From Periplaneta americana (taxonomy: Eukaryota > Arthropoda > Insecta > Blattodea > Blattidae), in NCBI RefSeq assembly GCF_040183065.1, contig NC_091117.1, forward strand, positions 111,765,001-111,829,000: 64,000 nt of DNA, read 5' to 3'. Numbering within the stretch: position 1 is the stretch's first letter; the number at the start of each line of letters is the position of its first letter. Positions 23,353-34,110 of this stretch are shown in pieces. Below the pieces are notes generated by a model. It did no database searches, was not told the DNA's origin, and saw only the letters and a list, made by a program, of their open reading frames with translations. The position numbers and the translations under genes were made by a program.

Positions 23353-23939
23353 TAAATGAATGCAAAACTAGGTGGAAAAATGTCAGGGATACGTATAATA
23401 GGAAAAAGAAAAATCTGCAGCAGGGCACAGGTTCGTCAGCTGGTCCTAGTAGCCGATGGGAACACTACGAAAGTATGGCATTTTTGGATACAGTTGAAAA
23501 TGAAAGATGGACTATAACCAATGTTTCTGTACCATTGCCTATAGACGAAGAGGGTACCGATTTAAGTCAGCCTCAAGAAACTGATGTAGGCGTACTGCTA
23601 GTAGACGAAGATTATGGTTTCTCAACCGAACAAAACGTTCAATGTGAAGTTCGTCAACAAACATCATTTCCTGAAAGTACTAAGAAGAGAAAACGAAACA
23701 GCGATGAAAGATTTTGGGAGTCAATGGAAAAACGAGATCGCGAACGGACTCTCTTGTTAGAAAAACTTATGGTCCCAGAAAAAGATTATAATGTAGTACG
23801 AAGTTTCTTTGAATCTATGTCACAAACAGTTACAAGTTCCCCCCCTGAACTTACTGCAGAAGAGAAGGCTCAAATATGTAAAATTGTAACAGATTTAGAA
23901 ATTCGAAGTATAAGAATGAAGCAAGCTTCTCAACATTGA
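23353..23939 (+). CDS. Harbinger accessory protein, MADF domain second half and tail, exon 2
   Basis: An acceptor TTTTTTTAATTTCAG precedes 23353. Joined to exon 1 the protein is about 251 residues with an open frame throughout. It starts VNECKTRWKNVRDTYNRKKK, the C-terminal half of the MADF fold, then a serine/glycine linker, an acidic middle (IDEEGTDLSQPQ, DEDYGFS), a basic patch KKRKRNS that could be a nuclear localisation signal, and a helical C-terminus (EEKAQICKIVTDLEI) like the BESS region of such proteins. It has no stop or frameshift, so this gene could still be expressed if the roughly 6.9-kb intron is spliced. Confidence 0.87.
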
Positions 23940-24069
23940 AATTGTTACTTATGTATTAAATTATGTATGGACTAAAATTATTACAGAATTTCATATTTCT
24001 AAAAATGGTATAATTTAATAAACATGAATAGTTGTTCGAACATTATAATTGCATTATTATTTACGGTAC

Positions 24070-24393
24070 CTTAAAGTAATATACAATTTCTCTGCTGGAC
24101 TTATTGGTTTTTCAACAAATGAGGTAGGATTTCTCTTCACATCACTTTAAATTAAAGACAAAATAAAATTAAACTGCTCCATGTTAAGTCTAAAATATTC
24201 TTTGAATTTAATTTGATCAAAGTAGATGTCTGCAAATTAGCGCATTGAAACATCCTTCTGTATGTCTGCTTTTAAACATATCATTGGTTTGGAGTCTCTG
24301 TCTATTGGTGTACATATATTTAATTCGATCATCATCATCTTCCTCCTCCTCAAGAAGTAATATAGTCATTAGTTTTTCTTTACTCAAAGCCAT
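24070..24393 (-). pseudogene. HARBI1-like transposase exon 1, damaged
   Basis: The ATG at 24393 begins MALSKEKLMTILLLEEEEDD. After a frame change near 24250 the family-typical block FKEYFRLNMEQFNFILSLI appears, then an in-frame TAA, then EKPISPAEKLYITLR, ending at the donor GTACCG (24069). Splicing to 23309 restores the conserved ITLRYMATG. One frameshift and one internal stop make the N-terminal exon non-functional as it stands, in contrast to exon 2. Confidence 0.78.
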
Positions 24394-24596
24394 TTTATAA
24401 CTTGTAAATTCACAAGTTCATTCTTAAACAGCTGGAGACAATCGATATTAATCTACGATGTCCTCGATCGACCGATTGTCGTTTCTTAGAAATCGATTAT
24501 TCTCTATAGCAAAGACGGCGAAGTTAGCTGTTAAAGGAAACACCTCAGCTGACGTTGTTCGCTCGGCGATGATCGCCGTAGCGAACCATAGCTTAA

Positions 24597-25252
24597 AATG
24601 AAAAACGAAGTGGCGTCTGCGGGCAAAGTGAATAGGGCAAAGTGGATAACTTATCCACTATATAAGTGTCAGCTGTATTTTTGTATATATTTGTCTATTG
24701 TAATAAAGCGTGTTAGATCATTTTACATAGTGGAGGCATTAAGCCACACTATTTAAATTATAAATAAGCAACACTGGTCTTAATTTTTACTTAAAAAGGT
24801 CGTAATATATTTTCAGATGGTTTAATTTTTCAAACGGAAGACGGAGCAAGCCAAATGGTCTGAAGAAGCCATGAAGAAAGCACTTGAAGAAATAAAATGT
24901 TCCAATCAGTGGTTCTGCTATCTGGCCATACAACCATCATGTGTTTGTTGATGAAGAATTTGCTCCAGATGAACTTACAGATCGCCCACTTGAGACAGAA
25001 ATCAGCGAAACGACAGCAGGCTCAGATTTAACAAATTCTGCAGTGCCAGCTTCTTCAGCGGCTGAAGAAACAGTTAATGCTCAATCAGAATCAACCACAT
25101 CTGTGATGTCGGCATCTTCAGAGATTGACGAAATATTCAATACATCAACTACATTCATTAACATCGTGTTTATGTGTTGATTTATTTTTATTATCAGTGA
25201 ATAGAAATTAAATAGAAAGGTGAAAATGTTATAGGGATATTCAATTTGCCCG
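24597..25252 (+). mobile_element. pogo/Tigger-like transposon remnant with CENP-B-type N-terminus
   Basis: A frame near 24827 reads FKRKTEQAKWSEEAMKKALE then EIKCSNQW, the start of the CENP-B/pogo helix-turn-helix domain in which RKRKT is followed by W-S-x-E-x-M. The frame then breaks, and 24941-25180 gives VFVDEEFAPDELTDRPLETE followed by a serine/threonine-rich tail as in Tigger proteins; the DDE core is missing. Subterminal repeats (GCGGGCAAAGTGAAT, GGGCAAAGTGGATAA) lie at about 24615-24655. The left end is cut by the Harbinger insertion at 24594. Confidence 0.6.
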
Positions 25253-25266
25253 GGTACCCGGGCAAA
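25245..25266. repeat. 22-bp perfect palindrome formed by abutting pogo-like TIRs
   Basis: TTGCCCGGGTACCCGGGCAA plus one flanking T and A reads the same on both strands. It is two copies of the pogo-like end (CCCGGGCAAA) joined head to head at TA. Confidence 0.85.
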
Positions 25267-25470
25267 GCGAATAATTAACTATATTTTCTTTTTGAAATCA
25301 TATCACTCTCCGTAGGTACGAGAAACGATTTGCAGTTTTATAGATATGTGGACAACATGTGTAACAACCAAAGTCATTAAGTCTTTATTTCGGGAGCACC
25401 AAAATATAGTCTGTGGCATTGTTTATTCTTAGCTTATCCGCTTTGCCCGGGTTTCCCCTACAATAGGCCT
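25253..25470. mobile_element. Short pogo-like MITE with TIRs
   Basis: The left end reads TACCCGGGCAAAGCGAATAA. The reverse complement of the right end (25440-25470) reads TAGGGGAAACCCGGGCAAAG then CGGATAAG. The ACCCGGGCAAAGCGnATAA core is shared. The roughly 218-bp unit has no coding capacity. Confidence 0.6.
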
Positions 25471-25865
25471 TAGGCTGCGGTGCAATCCTTCGAGCCCCTA
25501 CTCCGTAAAAGAAAGTAATAATCTTATCATTTACATCAATAATTCTGAAACTAATAAGTTTGAGAATTATTGATGTAAGTGATAGTGATAAGAGTATCAC
25601 TGCGGACTGTCATTCCATAGATCATTATTTTCGCGGACCCCTTCAGAGTTGGCAATGGAATTATGGGTAAGTTAGATTTTGGGGACAATGGAAAGTGAAT
25701 CAGAGTAGTAATACTTCTGTTGCATTTTCCAAATAGAATCATTATTAACTCTCTATTTCAATTAAACATAACGTAAATAATATAATATGCTGTCCTGAAA
25801 GAAGTAGGTGGCCTTCATTTATGTGTTGATATTCAAAATAGTAAAACAAAACAATTTCTGTACTT

Positions 25866-25867
<2 letters not shown>

Positions 25868-25931
<64 letters not shown>

Positions 25932-25982
25932 TTAGCTGGCAGAGTTAAGGCCGTAGGCCTTCTCTTCCACTCAACCAGCAAA
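25868..25982 (-). repeat. LINE 3' end: hairpin motif (copy 3) with (TAA)n tail
   Basis: The minus strand reads GTTGAGTGGAAGAGAAGGCC then TACGGCCTTAACTCTGCCAG, CTAAATTATT and about 65 nt of (ATT)n (25868-25932). The microsatellite directly follows the hairpin, as expected for a LINE with a simple-repeat tail. Confidence 0.7.
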
Positions 25983-26018
25983 AAGTATGCATACCTATGA
26001 ATGAACTTACAAACTACA

Positions 26019-26275
26019 GTCCACACCTGTGGAGTAACGGTCAGCGCGTCTGGCTGCGAAACCAGGTGGCCCGGGTTCGATTCCCGGTCGGGGCAAGTTA
26101 CCTGATTGAGGTTTTTCCGGGGTTTTCCCTCAACCCAATATGAGCAAATGCTGCGTAACTTTCGGTGCTTGACCCCGGACTCATTTCACCGGCATTATCA
26201 CCTTCCTCTCATTCAGACGCTAAATAACCTGAGATCTTGATAAAGCGTCGTAAAATAACCTACAAAAAAACTACT
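26019..26275 (+). mobile_element. tRNA-derived SINE with 10-bp target duplication
   Basis: It starts GTCCACACCTGTGGAGTAAC with box A-like GGTCAGCGCGTCTGG and box B GGTTCGATTCCCGG. The body follows (GGTTTTTCCGGGGTTTTCCC, GACCCCGGACTCATTTCACC) and the tail (AAATAACCTGAGATCTTGAT, AAAGCGTCGTAAAATAACC) ends in A7. ACAAACTACA flanks it at 26009-26018 and 26276-26285. This is the best-preserved copy in the window. Confidence 0.92.
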
Positions 26276-26285
26276 ACAAACTACA

Positions 26286-26999
26286 AAGATCATATCAAAG
26301 AGAGTTAGATAAAAGTTACGTGTATACAAGCGTTACTTATGAATTAAACAGTAAAATACTACGAACCATTAATTAAACAAAGAGATGTAAATTTAGTAGC
26401 AAAACTATACTAATACACAGTACATAGAATGTTAATATTTTTCAAATAATGTTAGACAATAGGAAGAAATTATTATGAGACAATTGAGGGATTCGCGTGT
26501 AAAACATGGTAACTAACATTTTGATCAAAATGAGATATGTAGTGTATAATTTATAGTATCTTACATTCTGCGTCTATTCCAGTAGTTAGTGTTCCAACAT
26601 CTCAACAGATAGCAAAAGTATATAGATTTAATTTCCTGATAAGTATACAAACTGTTGCATGTATAAATGTTTACCTACCTATAACTTCAAAACTCTAAAA
26701 CGTCACGTACCATGTTTTACTCCCGAACCCTTCAATTGTGGAAATACAGCGCTTTCAGGATGAATGTCTAAAGAAAGAAGTTACCATCCGCCAGTATAAT
26801 AATTAGAATGAATTGCTAAAAAGGTTATCCTTTATGCTATTTTTAAGTGTTTATTATCTTGCAGTCCCTAATACTTTGTGACAAGGATTTCCATTGTCTT
26901 GAGGTGGAGATTGTACAAGCTGAGAAGTAATAAGATGTTGTATGAACAGGTATACTTAGCGTGTCACAGATAAGTGATCTGGTATTTACATCGTGGTTA
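26286..26999. other. No gene seen
   Basis: AT-rich sequence without supported features. Confidence 0.45.
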
Positions 27000-27560
27000 G
27001 AGTATAGATAATAGAAACGAGACGAAAGATAATTTAATGGAAAATTCGAAAGAATAAAGACAAAGAATGTAAATTTCTATGTTCCTTGAGTCGGAGCCAT
27101 GAAAGATTTGAGGACGTTGATATGTGATCATATCGCGGACGTTGGACACGTATCTGACACACATATTCTGAACTCGGTGTAGCTTGTCTGACGGTTCAGA
27201 ACTTAGGGTACTTAACAGGACGTCACAATAATCGAAGTGCGGCATTACTAAGGTTTGCACTAGGTTGAGTTTTAGTTACTGAGGCAAGAACTTTCTTAAG
27301 CGACTCAAGGAGCGAATGGAGGAACAAAATTATTTTATAGTTTTTTTTAACTTGAAAATTCTAATTTAAACTGTTATCTAAAAAGGAGCCAAGATTTTTT
27401 TTTTACAAGAGATGAATAGAGAATTGGTGTGTTCTCACGTGTAATGACTGGAAGATTGCTGTTATTAAGAGAGTTAACTAAACGTTTATGTCCAATAATC
27501 ACCAGAGAACAAGTGAAAACTTTTTTCTGCTGTATAAATATAAATGTGCCACTTTTACTC
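27000..27560 (-). mobile_element. LINE fragment: C-terminal half of reverse transcriptase
   Basis: The minus strand has VIIGHKRLVNSLNNSNLPVI (RT thumb start), then after a break KKVLASVTKLNLVQTLVMPH and FDYCDVLLSTLSSEPSDKLH, RVQNMCVRYVSNVRD. LVMPHFDYCDVLL and the RVQN motif also occur in the plus-strand fragment at about 37800 (LFDYCNVILTDL, RKLQRVHNMCVRF), so the two belong to one LINE family of Jockey/CR1-like type. At least two frameshifts are present and there is no 5' half. Confidence 0.7.
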
Positions 27561-27829
27561 ATTGCGGTACGCTGAATTCAAAAATGCATTTTGTTTTGCC
27601 CTGCCATGTCAGGTTTTTTGGAAATTTAGCAAAACGTTATTTTGCAGGAAAATAAAATTATAAGTAACAGCGTGTTAATTGAAATCATATAATTATTTTG
27701 TGTATCTGATTCGTTAACATGTCCGTCTATTTTTTTCTAAATTGTATAACAATAAAAGAAACATTAGGCCTATATACAAGGAAAAATATCTTACTAAACG
27801 AAATTATAAGAGCAGAACGCTTACCTTCA

Positions 27830-28430
27830 CAATGTATGTTATACGTCCTCGATTTTCCATTCTCTCTTTCCATGGAATCTTGGTGTGTGTGAAGTCCTCG
27901 AGTAATCTCTGGAAGAGTCACCACGTGCAATACGCTAACAGTAATTGGCCATCATATTTACATCCCAATGTCCCGGGTAGCATCGCTCTATCTCTTTTAT
28001 ATGCTGGTGGATCCTTTCACCTTGCTCTTCGCTAAGGGCTCCTAAATTCGCAGGAAAGTAATTTATATGAGCCATTAGAAAGCGGAGCTTTAGGTTCATG
28101 TCACAACCGACAATTTTGAACTTGTCCAACATGTTTTCTACAATTTCTTTCTGCCGTGAATCCTTCACTTACCAAGAAATTTCTTCATAACTTCTTTGAA
28201 TGCGTTTCATGCATTTTCTTCTGTTTCTTTCATTGTACTGGTGAAATTGTGATCCACCATCAACTTTCGAATTTGTGGCCATCAAATATTCCCTCCCTGA
28301 TTTTAGCGTGTGATAATGAAGAAAACTTCGTACATAAGTTCTGGAAGCGAGGAATATTTTTGTCTAGCGCCTTGACAAACTGCTTTGTAACTCACAGTTT
28401 TATAGTAACGGAGGGAATATAACACTAGTC
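27830..28430 (-). pseudogene. Unnamed transposon protein family X, copy 1, C-terminal part
   Basis: The minus strand reads SVTIKL, VTKQFVKALDKN (near 28425), KIREGIFDGHKFES, then NAWNAFKEVMKKFL, EIVENMLDKFKIVGCDMNLK, and HINYFPANLGALSEEQGERI, HQHIKEIE. The HxNYFPxNLGxxSEEQGERxHQ motif also occurs in copy 2 at about 30540-30620. This piece continues, on the same strand, the fragment at 31010-31805, with an insertion between them. I know of many such proteins in arthropod and cnidarian repeats but no accepted name. Function is inferred to be transposase-like. Confidence 0.6.
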
Positions 28431-28739
28431 AACAACATCTTTGTGCCGGCAAACAATGCTGATTATTACTACGTCTGATGTGCTGATTACGAATATGTAA
28501 TCAGATTTTTTCCATCTCGTTAGGTTTCTGAGCACTGCAACAATGTTATATTTTATGAATAGCCATTAATACAGTGTGGGCGGGAAGTAACTTGGTATTA
28601 TTAATCGGCTCTAGAATTTTTAATATCGATGGAACCATAACGAAAATTATGTGTACATATAGATCATTAAATAGAGTTTGAACTTTTGCGCGTCCGTAGT
28701 ATAGATGGTGGCCGTGAGGGGTGGTTCGCGCAACAATTG

Positions 28740-29005
28740 TAAAGATGGTCGATCACCTGTTTGTTCGCGAGCGAACGCAGATTGCTGCACTCTATAAAGT
28801 GTGGAATTACGTTGTTTTCGTTCAGAGATGGTGACATACGAAGATAGGTAGAAATGCCACAATTCGTCCAGAGACAATAAAGAATTGGAAGCAAGGATTC
28901 GAGGCATTATAACCAATACCCCACGCAACTTCCTCCAGAAGATTGTGGATTCCATTACCGGTCGCTTGAATAAATTGGTGGAAGCCACAGGTGCTTACGT
29001 TTAAT
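28740..29005 (+). mobile_element. Internally deleted DNA transposon with helix-turn-helix remnant
   Basis: A frame near 28753 reads VDHLFVRERTQIAALYKVWN, then GRNATIRPETIKNWKQGFEA, resembling the N-terminal helix-turn-helix of insect Tc1/mariner-related (DUF4817-type) transposases. It is followed at once by QKIVDSITGRLNKLVEATGA, a typical C-terminal end of those proteins. The DDE catalytic middle is missing, so this is a deletion derivative. TIRs were not located. Confidence 0.5.
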
Positions 29006-29149
29006 TTTGATCTAGCAAACGTATTCCCATTTAACAAGGTACACATGAAATAATTTTCAATAATTTAGCGTTGTAAATATAGAATTTATACATATTTTTC
29101 AATACAAGTATACATGTAGCACTTCTATCCATTATACCAAGTCCCTCTT

Positions 29150-30720
29150 CACTTGACATATCTGAATCATGGATTGTCGATACTCGAAAAATAAGATAGA
29201 CTTACAGAGTGCCTGGTAATGAAAACAGAGACAGTTAGTCTGTACTTTGTTTAGTTCAGGTGTAGAGGTTTTGTTAGTAGTGTGAGCTATTCTGTGTGAA
29301 ATGAAATGAAGAAGCAAAGACGTAGTTGTAAAAACTTTGCGAACCAATAGTATGGCGTGAACAAAGAACCACGAAGGTGACTGATATTTCTGCTTAACCA
29401 ATGTTATTGGATTTTCTTAAAAAAATTAGAGACTCATTCAGTATCCTAATCTCCCGTCAGCTATAAGATCAATAACTCATGGAAAAAATTTACCTGTTCT
29501 CATTCCCCCTTCTACATGGCAAGAAGAATCGGAATCTAACATAATGTCGTCTGATGATGTGCAGCTCTCTACATCAAGGGATGACGTCTACATTCCAGAT
29601 GAAGAGAGAGAAGAAAAGTCACATTTAATAACATAGGTGGAACTCAACGATCTGGTACGTGATTTGTACTTAACTACACAGCTGACTGAGTTTCTAGGAT
29701 CTCGTCTTCAGGAATGGAAGGTGCTGGATAAAGATAGCCTACTAATGTTTCAATATTTAGACACATAAATAAGGATCTATTACCATTTTTCATAGTTACA
29801 GTAGTATGTTCATGAAGCGATATAAATGGACTGATTAAAACTAGGTATTACACATAATGCTGAAGAGTGGCACTTATTTATAGATGCTTCTAAAATTAGT
29901 CTCAGAACCTTCTTCTTACACAATGGTAATAAACTTCCCTTTGTACCTGTAGCATACAGTGCAGCAATGAAATAAACATACGAAATCATGCATCGTATTC
30001 TTGAAGCCATTAGAATGTGAAAACCATTGTTGGCATGTTTGAGGGATATTAAAATCTCCTACATGGAATGCAGAGTGGATTCACTAAATATCCTTTTTCT
30101 GTGCCTTTGGTACAGCCGAGATATTCAACATCACTATACAGTCAAAGAATGGCCAAGAAGAGAAGATTTCACTCCTGGGAAACATAATGTAAAATTTAAA
30201 CCTTTAGTTGACCCACAAAAAATATATCTCCAACCTTTACACATTAAATTAGGGCTCATGAAGAACTTTATGAAAGGTATGGATACAACAAAAGAAGGTT
30301 TCAAATATCTACGAAGAATATTAACTGGCTTGAATGATGCAAAATTAAACGAAGGAATATTCATTGGACCTTAGATTAAAAAAGTGATGGCTGCAGCATA
30401 GGAATCATTGAAAAATGTTGTGAATGGGTTCTTTGGCAACAAGAAGGAAGAAAATAATGACGAACTAGTTCAGAGTCTGCTTCAAAATTATAAGAATTTT
30501 GGATACAGGTTGTCTGTCAAAATTCACTTCCTGCATTCTCATTTAGATTTTTTCGTAAAATCTTGGGTGAAGTGAGTGACGAACAAGGGGAATGCTTTCA
30601 CCAAGACATTTTACAGATGGAACAGCGTTATAAAGGGAGATGGGATCCATCTATGGTGAGTGATTACTGCTGGTTCATACAAAAAGAGAATAATACAACA
30701 CACACACACAAAAGTTTTTA
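29150..30720 (+). pseudogene. Unnamed transposon protein family X, copy 2 (opposite orientation)
   Basis: In order: VVKTLR...NHEGD-YFCLTNVIGFS (near 29350), IQYPNLPSAIRSITHGKNLP, VYIPDEE, VELNDLVRDLYLTTQLTEFL, GSRLQEW, EEWHLFIDASKISLRTFFLH (frame-mixed), then 30140-30370 with FKPLVDPQKIYLQPLHIKLG, LMKNFMKGMD, KLNEGIFIGP and finally HFLHSHLDFFRKILGEVSDE, QGECFHQDILQMEQRYKGRW. Several stops and frameshifts are present. The order of conserved blocks equals that of copy 1. The acidic residues in FIDASK and the SDEQGExFHQ block could belong to an RNase-H-like nuclease, which is inference. Confidence 0.65.
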
Positions 30721-31009
30721 AAGCGATGCCTGCATTCCACTACGTAAATATAAGTAACCATTTGCATCATTATAACAAGAAGGATACTTTATTTTTAGTA
30801 CTAACACCACTATAATAGTGGAAGACTATGTTTATGCATTCTGCATTAGATATTAAAAATATGGAACTGCTTAGTTAGTACCGAACATTTCAGAAGTGTA
30901 ATAAGGGTAATAACTGAAAATCTGAGGGCCCTGCTGAAAAATGAGTTCCATTTTTGGATTCAGCATGGCACAGATATGGATGTTTCATTTCGGCACAATT
31001 TTCAAAGTT

Positions 31010-31805
31010 AAAATTTGTTGAACAGTGTAATTTTCTACGAGCAACGAGACTTACATTGTTAGTATTTTTGTCTCCTGGCATTAGTTGCTTTCTTTCAGGC
31101 TAGTATACAATATTCCAATGTTTGTCCCTGGCCCTGGTGTCCCACTCGCACAGAAAGTACAGAACTATTATGTATCCTCCCTGTTGTCCCAATAGTAAAC
31201 CAAGAACCTTCAGGTCACTGCATATTTGCCGCTCATCTTCATGATATTTAATTTTCTCAAGGACCAACCTTAATGTTTTATATGGTTTCGATAGGACTGT
31301 AGAATTTGCAAGTGGTATAGATACTAATTTATTGCCGTTATGAAGCATTACTGCTTAAGGCTTCTTTTTGAAGAATCAATATAAAAGCTTCCAACTTTTG
31401 GGGTCATATACCTCCTCTTCCAACTGTTTTAGTAAATTTCACACAACTGTACAATATACCAATCTATCTTCCTTGTATGGTACTTCCGGACAAGTTTTTC
31501 ACGATTGCTGTACCACGAAAATGTAACTCCAGGTGCCAACATGTTCTTCTCATACAGCCTAGAGGCTACTAATTCACTTCCTTTTGGTGAGCCCTAATTC
31601 CCTTACCATATCATTCAGCTCCGGTTTGCTTAAGTTTTTTTTCGGTGAATTGTCAAATTCGTCTGGATCAGAAGACATCTCAGTATCTGCATTAGGGAAC
31701 TGCTTTCAGATTCACTGTCACCCAAGTTTGCTGGTGGTGTTGGTACAGGTAAGTCGGGCCCATGAGGAACAGGTCTCAAAGCTGATTGAAGATTTGGATA
31801 CTTAA
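31010..31805 (-). pseudogene. Family X, copy 1, middle part
   Basis: Minus strand from 31805: LKYPNLQSALRPVPHGPDLP, an acidic serine stretch, KPELNDMVRELGLTKRKSEL (frame-mixed), VASRLYEKNMLAPGVTFSWY, IDSSKRSLK, MLHNGNKLVSIPLA, CSDLKVLGLLLGQQGGYI, FLCEWDTRARDKHWN. The block matches copy 2 and lies between the N-terminal piece at 36368-36716 and the C-terminal piece at 27830-28430, both minus. It ends upstream exactly at TTAA (31802-31805), the left target site of the piggyBac element. Multiple frameshifts. Confidence 0.68.
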
Positions 31806-31892
31806 CCCATTAACGCCCAGTGGTCTATTTATAGACCCTTGCACTCGATTACATTAGATTTTTTTATTGGTGCCCCATTGATTGAATATTAA

Positions 31893-31976
31893 CCCTCAAC
31901 TGGTATCTATGGGCCAATATAGACCCATATTGCTTGATATCGTAATGTACACTTAAAAAGCGATACCAGTTGAGGG
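31893..31976. mobile_element. 84-bp TTAA-flanked micro-element with 15-bp perfect TIRs
   Basis: CCCTCAACTGGTATC at the left end and GATACCAGTTGAGGG at the right are perfect inverted repeats. TTAA lies directly outside each end (31889-31892 and 31977-31980). Length and ends fit a minimal piggyBac-type MITE. Its TIR differs from that of the piggyBac element in which it sits. Confidence 0.85.
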
Positions 31977-32282
31977 TTAATGATCATCATAAATATATCA
32001 TGTAAGATGTTAACTAAACTTGCCAAAATGTTATCCTCCTTCAAAAATAAGAATTCATTAAGGTATCTTAGTTCGAATTAGTTAAGTACAAAATGATGTA
32101 GGACTGTATAAAGAATACAATTAATTTTCCGTATTATAATGTCTCGATGTTGTTATTGATTTGTGATTTAGTAGTGTCAAGATTACTACTATTGCATCGC
32201 ACAAGAAAAACACAGATGTATGTAAAATGATTGGAGCAATATGAACTGAAACGGCTGCGGTCTATAAATAGACCGCTGGGCA

Positions 32283-32660
32283 CTTATGATATCACGTGAA
32301 AATAACAGTGGAGAAAGGTGTGTCATTGCACTCTGTACCGAAACATTTGATATCAGCAAGTGACTGTCGGCAGTAGTACTGTGCTATTGCAAGTAGATTA
32401 GCATCTGAAAGATGATTAGCACCTATTCGATCCCCAGAACGTGTTATTATATGCCCTAAATTGGAAATAAATGTGATACGGTGTACGTCTGCATTTTTGA
32501 ACAATAGATATATTCCTTTTTACTTCTAAGTACAGTGGTCTATAGAATATACAATAATACTTCTCGACCAATAAAGAAAATCATGCATCCTATTTTCACC
32601 AACATTTTATAACAGTAAACAGGAAAAAATTCAATATTGTATTGGTACGATACATTGCTA
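32283..32660. other. Interior of the piggyBac element; no supported feature
   Basis: No transposase motif is recognised here, although the N-terminal part of the transposase gene would be expected in this half of the element. Confidence 0.4.
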
Positions 32661-33607
32661 TCCCGTGCTGTGGCGTCGTGGTCTAAGGCATCCTGTCTAA
32701 GGCTGGTATTCATAGTCGACACTTTCGATTAAAGTGTCCTTTGGAAGACGCAAAGTATCTCTTTTCCATTGCACAGTCAACACTTTGGTGCAAAAGAACA
32801 CTTTGGATGAAAGTGTACTTCCGACCACACTTTGAGCCGAAAAGTGTCACTTTGTAGAAAAATGGCGGACGTCTTGGAAGTTGTCGAACTATTTATTAGA
32901 ACATGCGTAAGAGGTGGCACAATTACTGGATAATGTACGAAAGCGTTACATTAGGGATATGTCTAAAGACAATCCCGTGGAATTTTATAATGCTATAGAA
33001 TTAAAAAACGGTTCCAATTTGATAAAGAAACTGTTATTGAGACTACACATCTTTTCGATGGCCGGTTGACAAAAACTAATAACAGAGGTTTGTCAGTGCC
33101 TCCAATAATACAGTTGTTGACTACATTAAAATACTATGCTACAGACATGTACCATACATTAATATCTATAATATTATAGTTTAGGTAATTCTGTAGTAAG
33201 ATTCGTATATTTATAACCTCAATTCGATGAAGTGATATGTAAGTAGATATGCCTATATGTAACGTATTTTTTATTACTGAAATGAATTTTTTAACTTAAA
33301 TAATATTTAACTTCAATCTAATGTAGGCGTAACTATCTTAAAAATTATCATTGAGAGACCTCACGTGCCTGCTTTCTAAGCAGATTCCATAATTATATTG
33401 GGTTTAAAATGATTTTGATTTTTGTTGATTACCTGTATTTTGAGATAATATTTATCTTGATTTTGATATAATCATTGCTGTTTTGATAATATATATTTTT
33501 ATGCCGGTAAGAAATACATCTGATATGGCTGCTTCTGCTGAGATGTTGTCTCTAGTTCATGTGCAGTCATAACCTCACCATGAAAAGAGATCTCGTACCA
33601 TTAGGCC

Positions 33608-33695
33608 TAGGCCTATTTTGTTTTGCATTGTAGAAGAACTTGGCATTCAGGACTAGGCCTATTTTGTTTTGCATTGTAGAAGAACTTGGCATTCA
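33608..33695. repeat. 42-bp direct duplication
   Basis: TAGGCCTATTTTGTTTTGCA continuing to GGCATTCA occurs at 33608-33649 and again at 33654-33695, identical, inside the Harbinger element. Confidence 0.9.
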
Positions 33696-33864
33696 AAATA
33701 TTCCTGAAGAGCAAGCAATAATGAGCAAGAGAGAGAGAGAGAGAGAAGTAATAATAATAGCAGTAGTAATGTGTTTATTTCATTCTTATGATTTCCATTC
33801 ACTATTCACAAAAAAGACAAAAATGAAAATAGAGGAAATAAAACGATATATCAATGCAGCAGAT

Positions 33865-34110
33865 ACGTATAAAACCTAACCTAACGATATAGCCTAAATG
33901 AAAAATATATAACTTAACCTACTCAGTCCAACTTAACCTAACTATACAAACCAATAAAAGATATCCTAGCTATATAAATCAGTGGAACGGATACATACAA
34001 AACCTAATTTAACAATATAAATCAATGAAAAAGATATGCACAAAACCTAATCTAACTATATAAATCAATGAATCAGCTAAAACTGTACAAAACCTAACCT
34101 AATATCACTA
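33865..34110. repeat. Short array of ACAAAACCTAACCTAA-type units
   Basis: Units of about 50-60 nt carry ACAAAACCTAAnnTAACnATAT followed by AAATCAATGAA (33870, 33990, 34040, 34088). The CCTAA core resembles the insect telomere unit but is never perfectly reiterated more than twice. Confidence 0.55.

Larger units (their letters stand above)
16035..24593. mobile_element. PIF/Harbinger DNA transposon, 8.56 kb, with TAA target duplication
   Basis: The left end (AGCTATGGTTTCGCTACGGC, continuing ATCATCGCCGAGCGAACAACG) and the reverse complement of the right end (AGCTATGGTTCGCTACGGCG, continuing through GAGCGAACAACG) match for over 40 nt. TAA lies immediately outside on both sides (16032-16034, 24594-24596), the 3-bp duplication expected for PIF/Harbinger. 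The TIRs contain the palindrome CGGCGATCATCGCCG. Inside are a HARBI1-like transposase on the minus strand and a MADF-domain gene on the plus strand, the standard two-gene content. The unusual length comes from repeats inserted in the MADF intron (about 17.5-22.3 kb). Confidence 0.93.

Noticed and set aside
28647..29046. Minus-strand frames of 74-113 codons
   Set aside because: The recognisable transposase blocks (helix-turn-helix and C-terminus) are on the plus strand here; the minus frames show no motif.
29132..29401. 89-codon minus-strand frame
   Set aside because: Antisense of the N-terminal remains of family X copy 2 (YFCLTNVIGFS region).
33865..34110. Interstitial telomeric repeat (CCTAA)n
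   Set aside because: CCTAACCTAA occurs only as two-unit strings inside longer degenerate units, not as an array.
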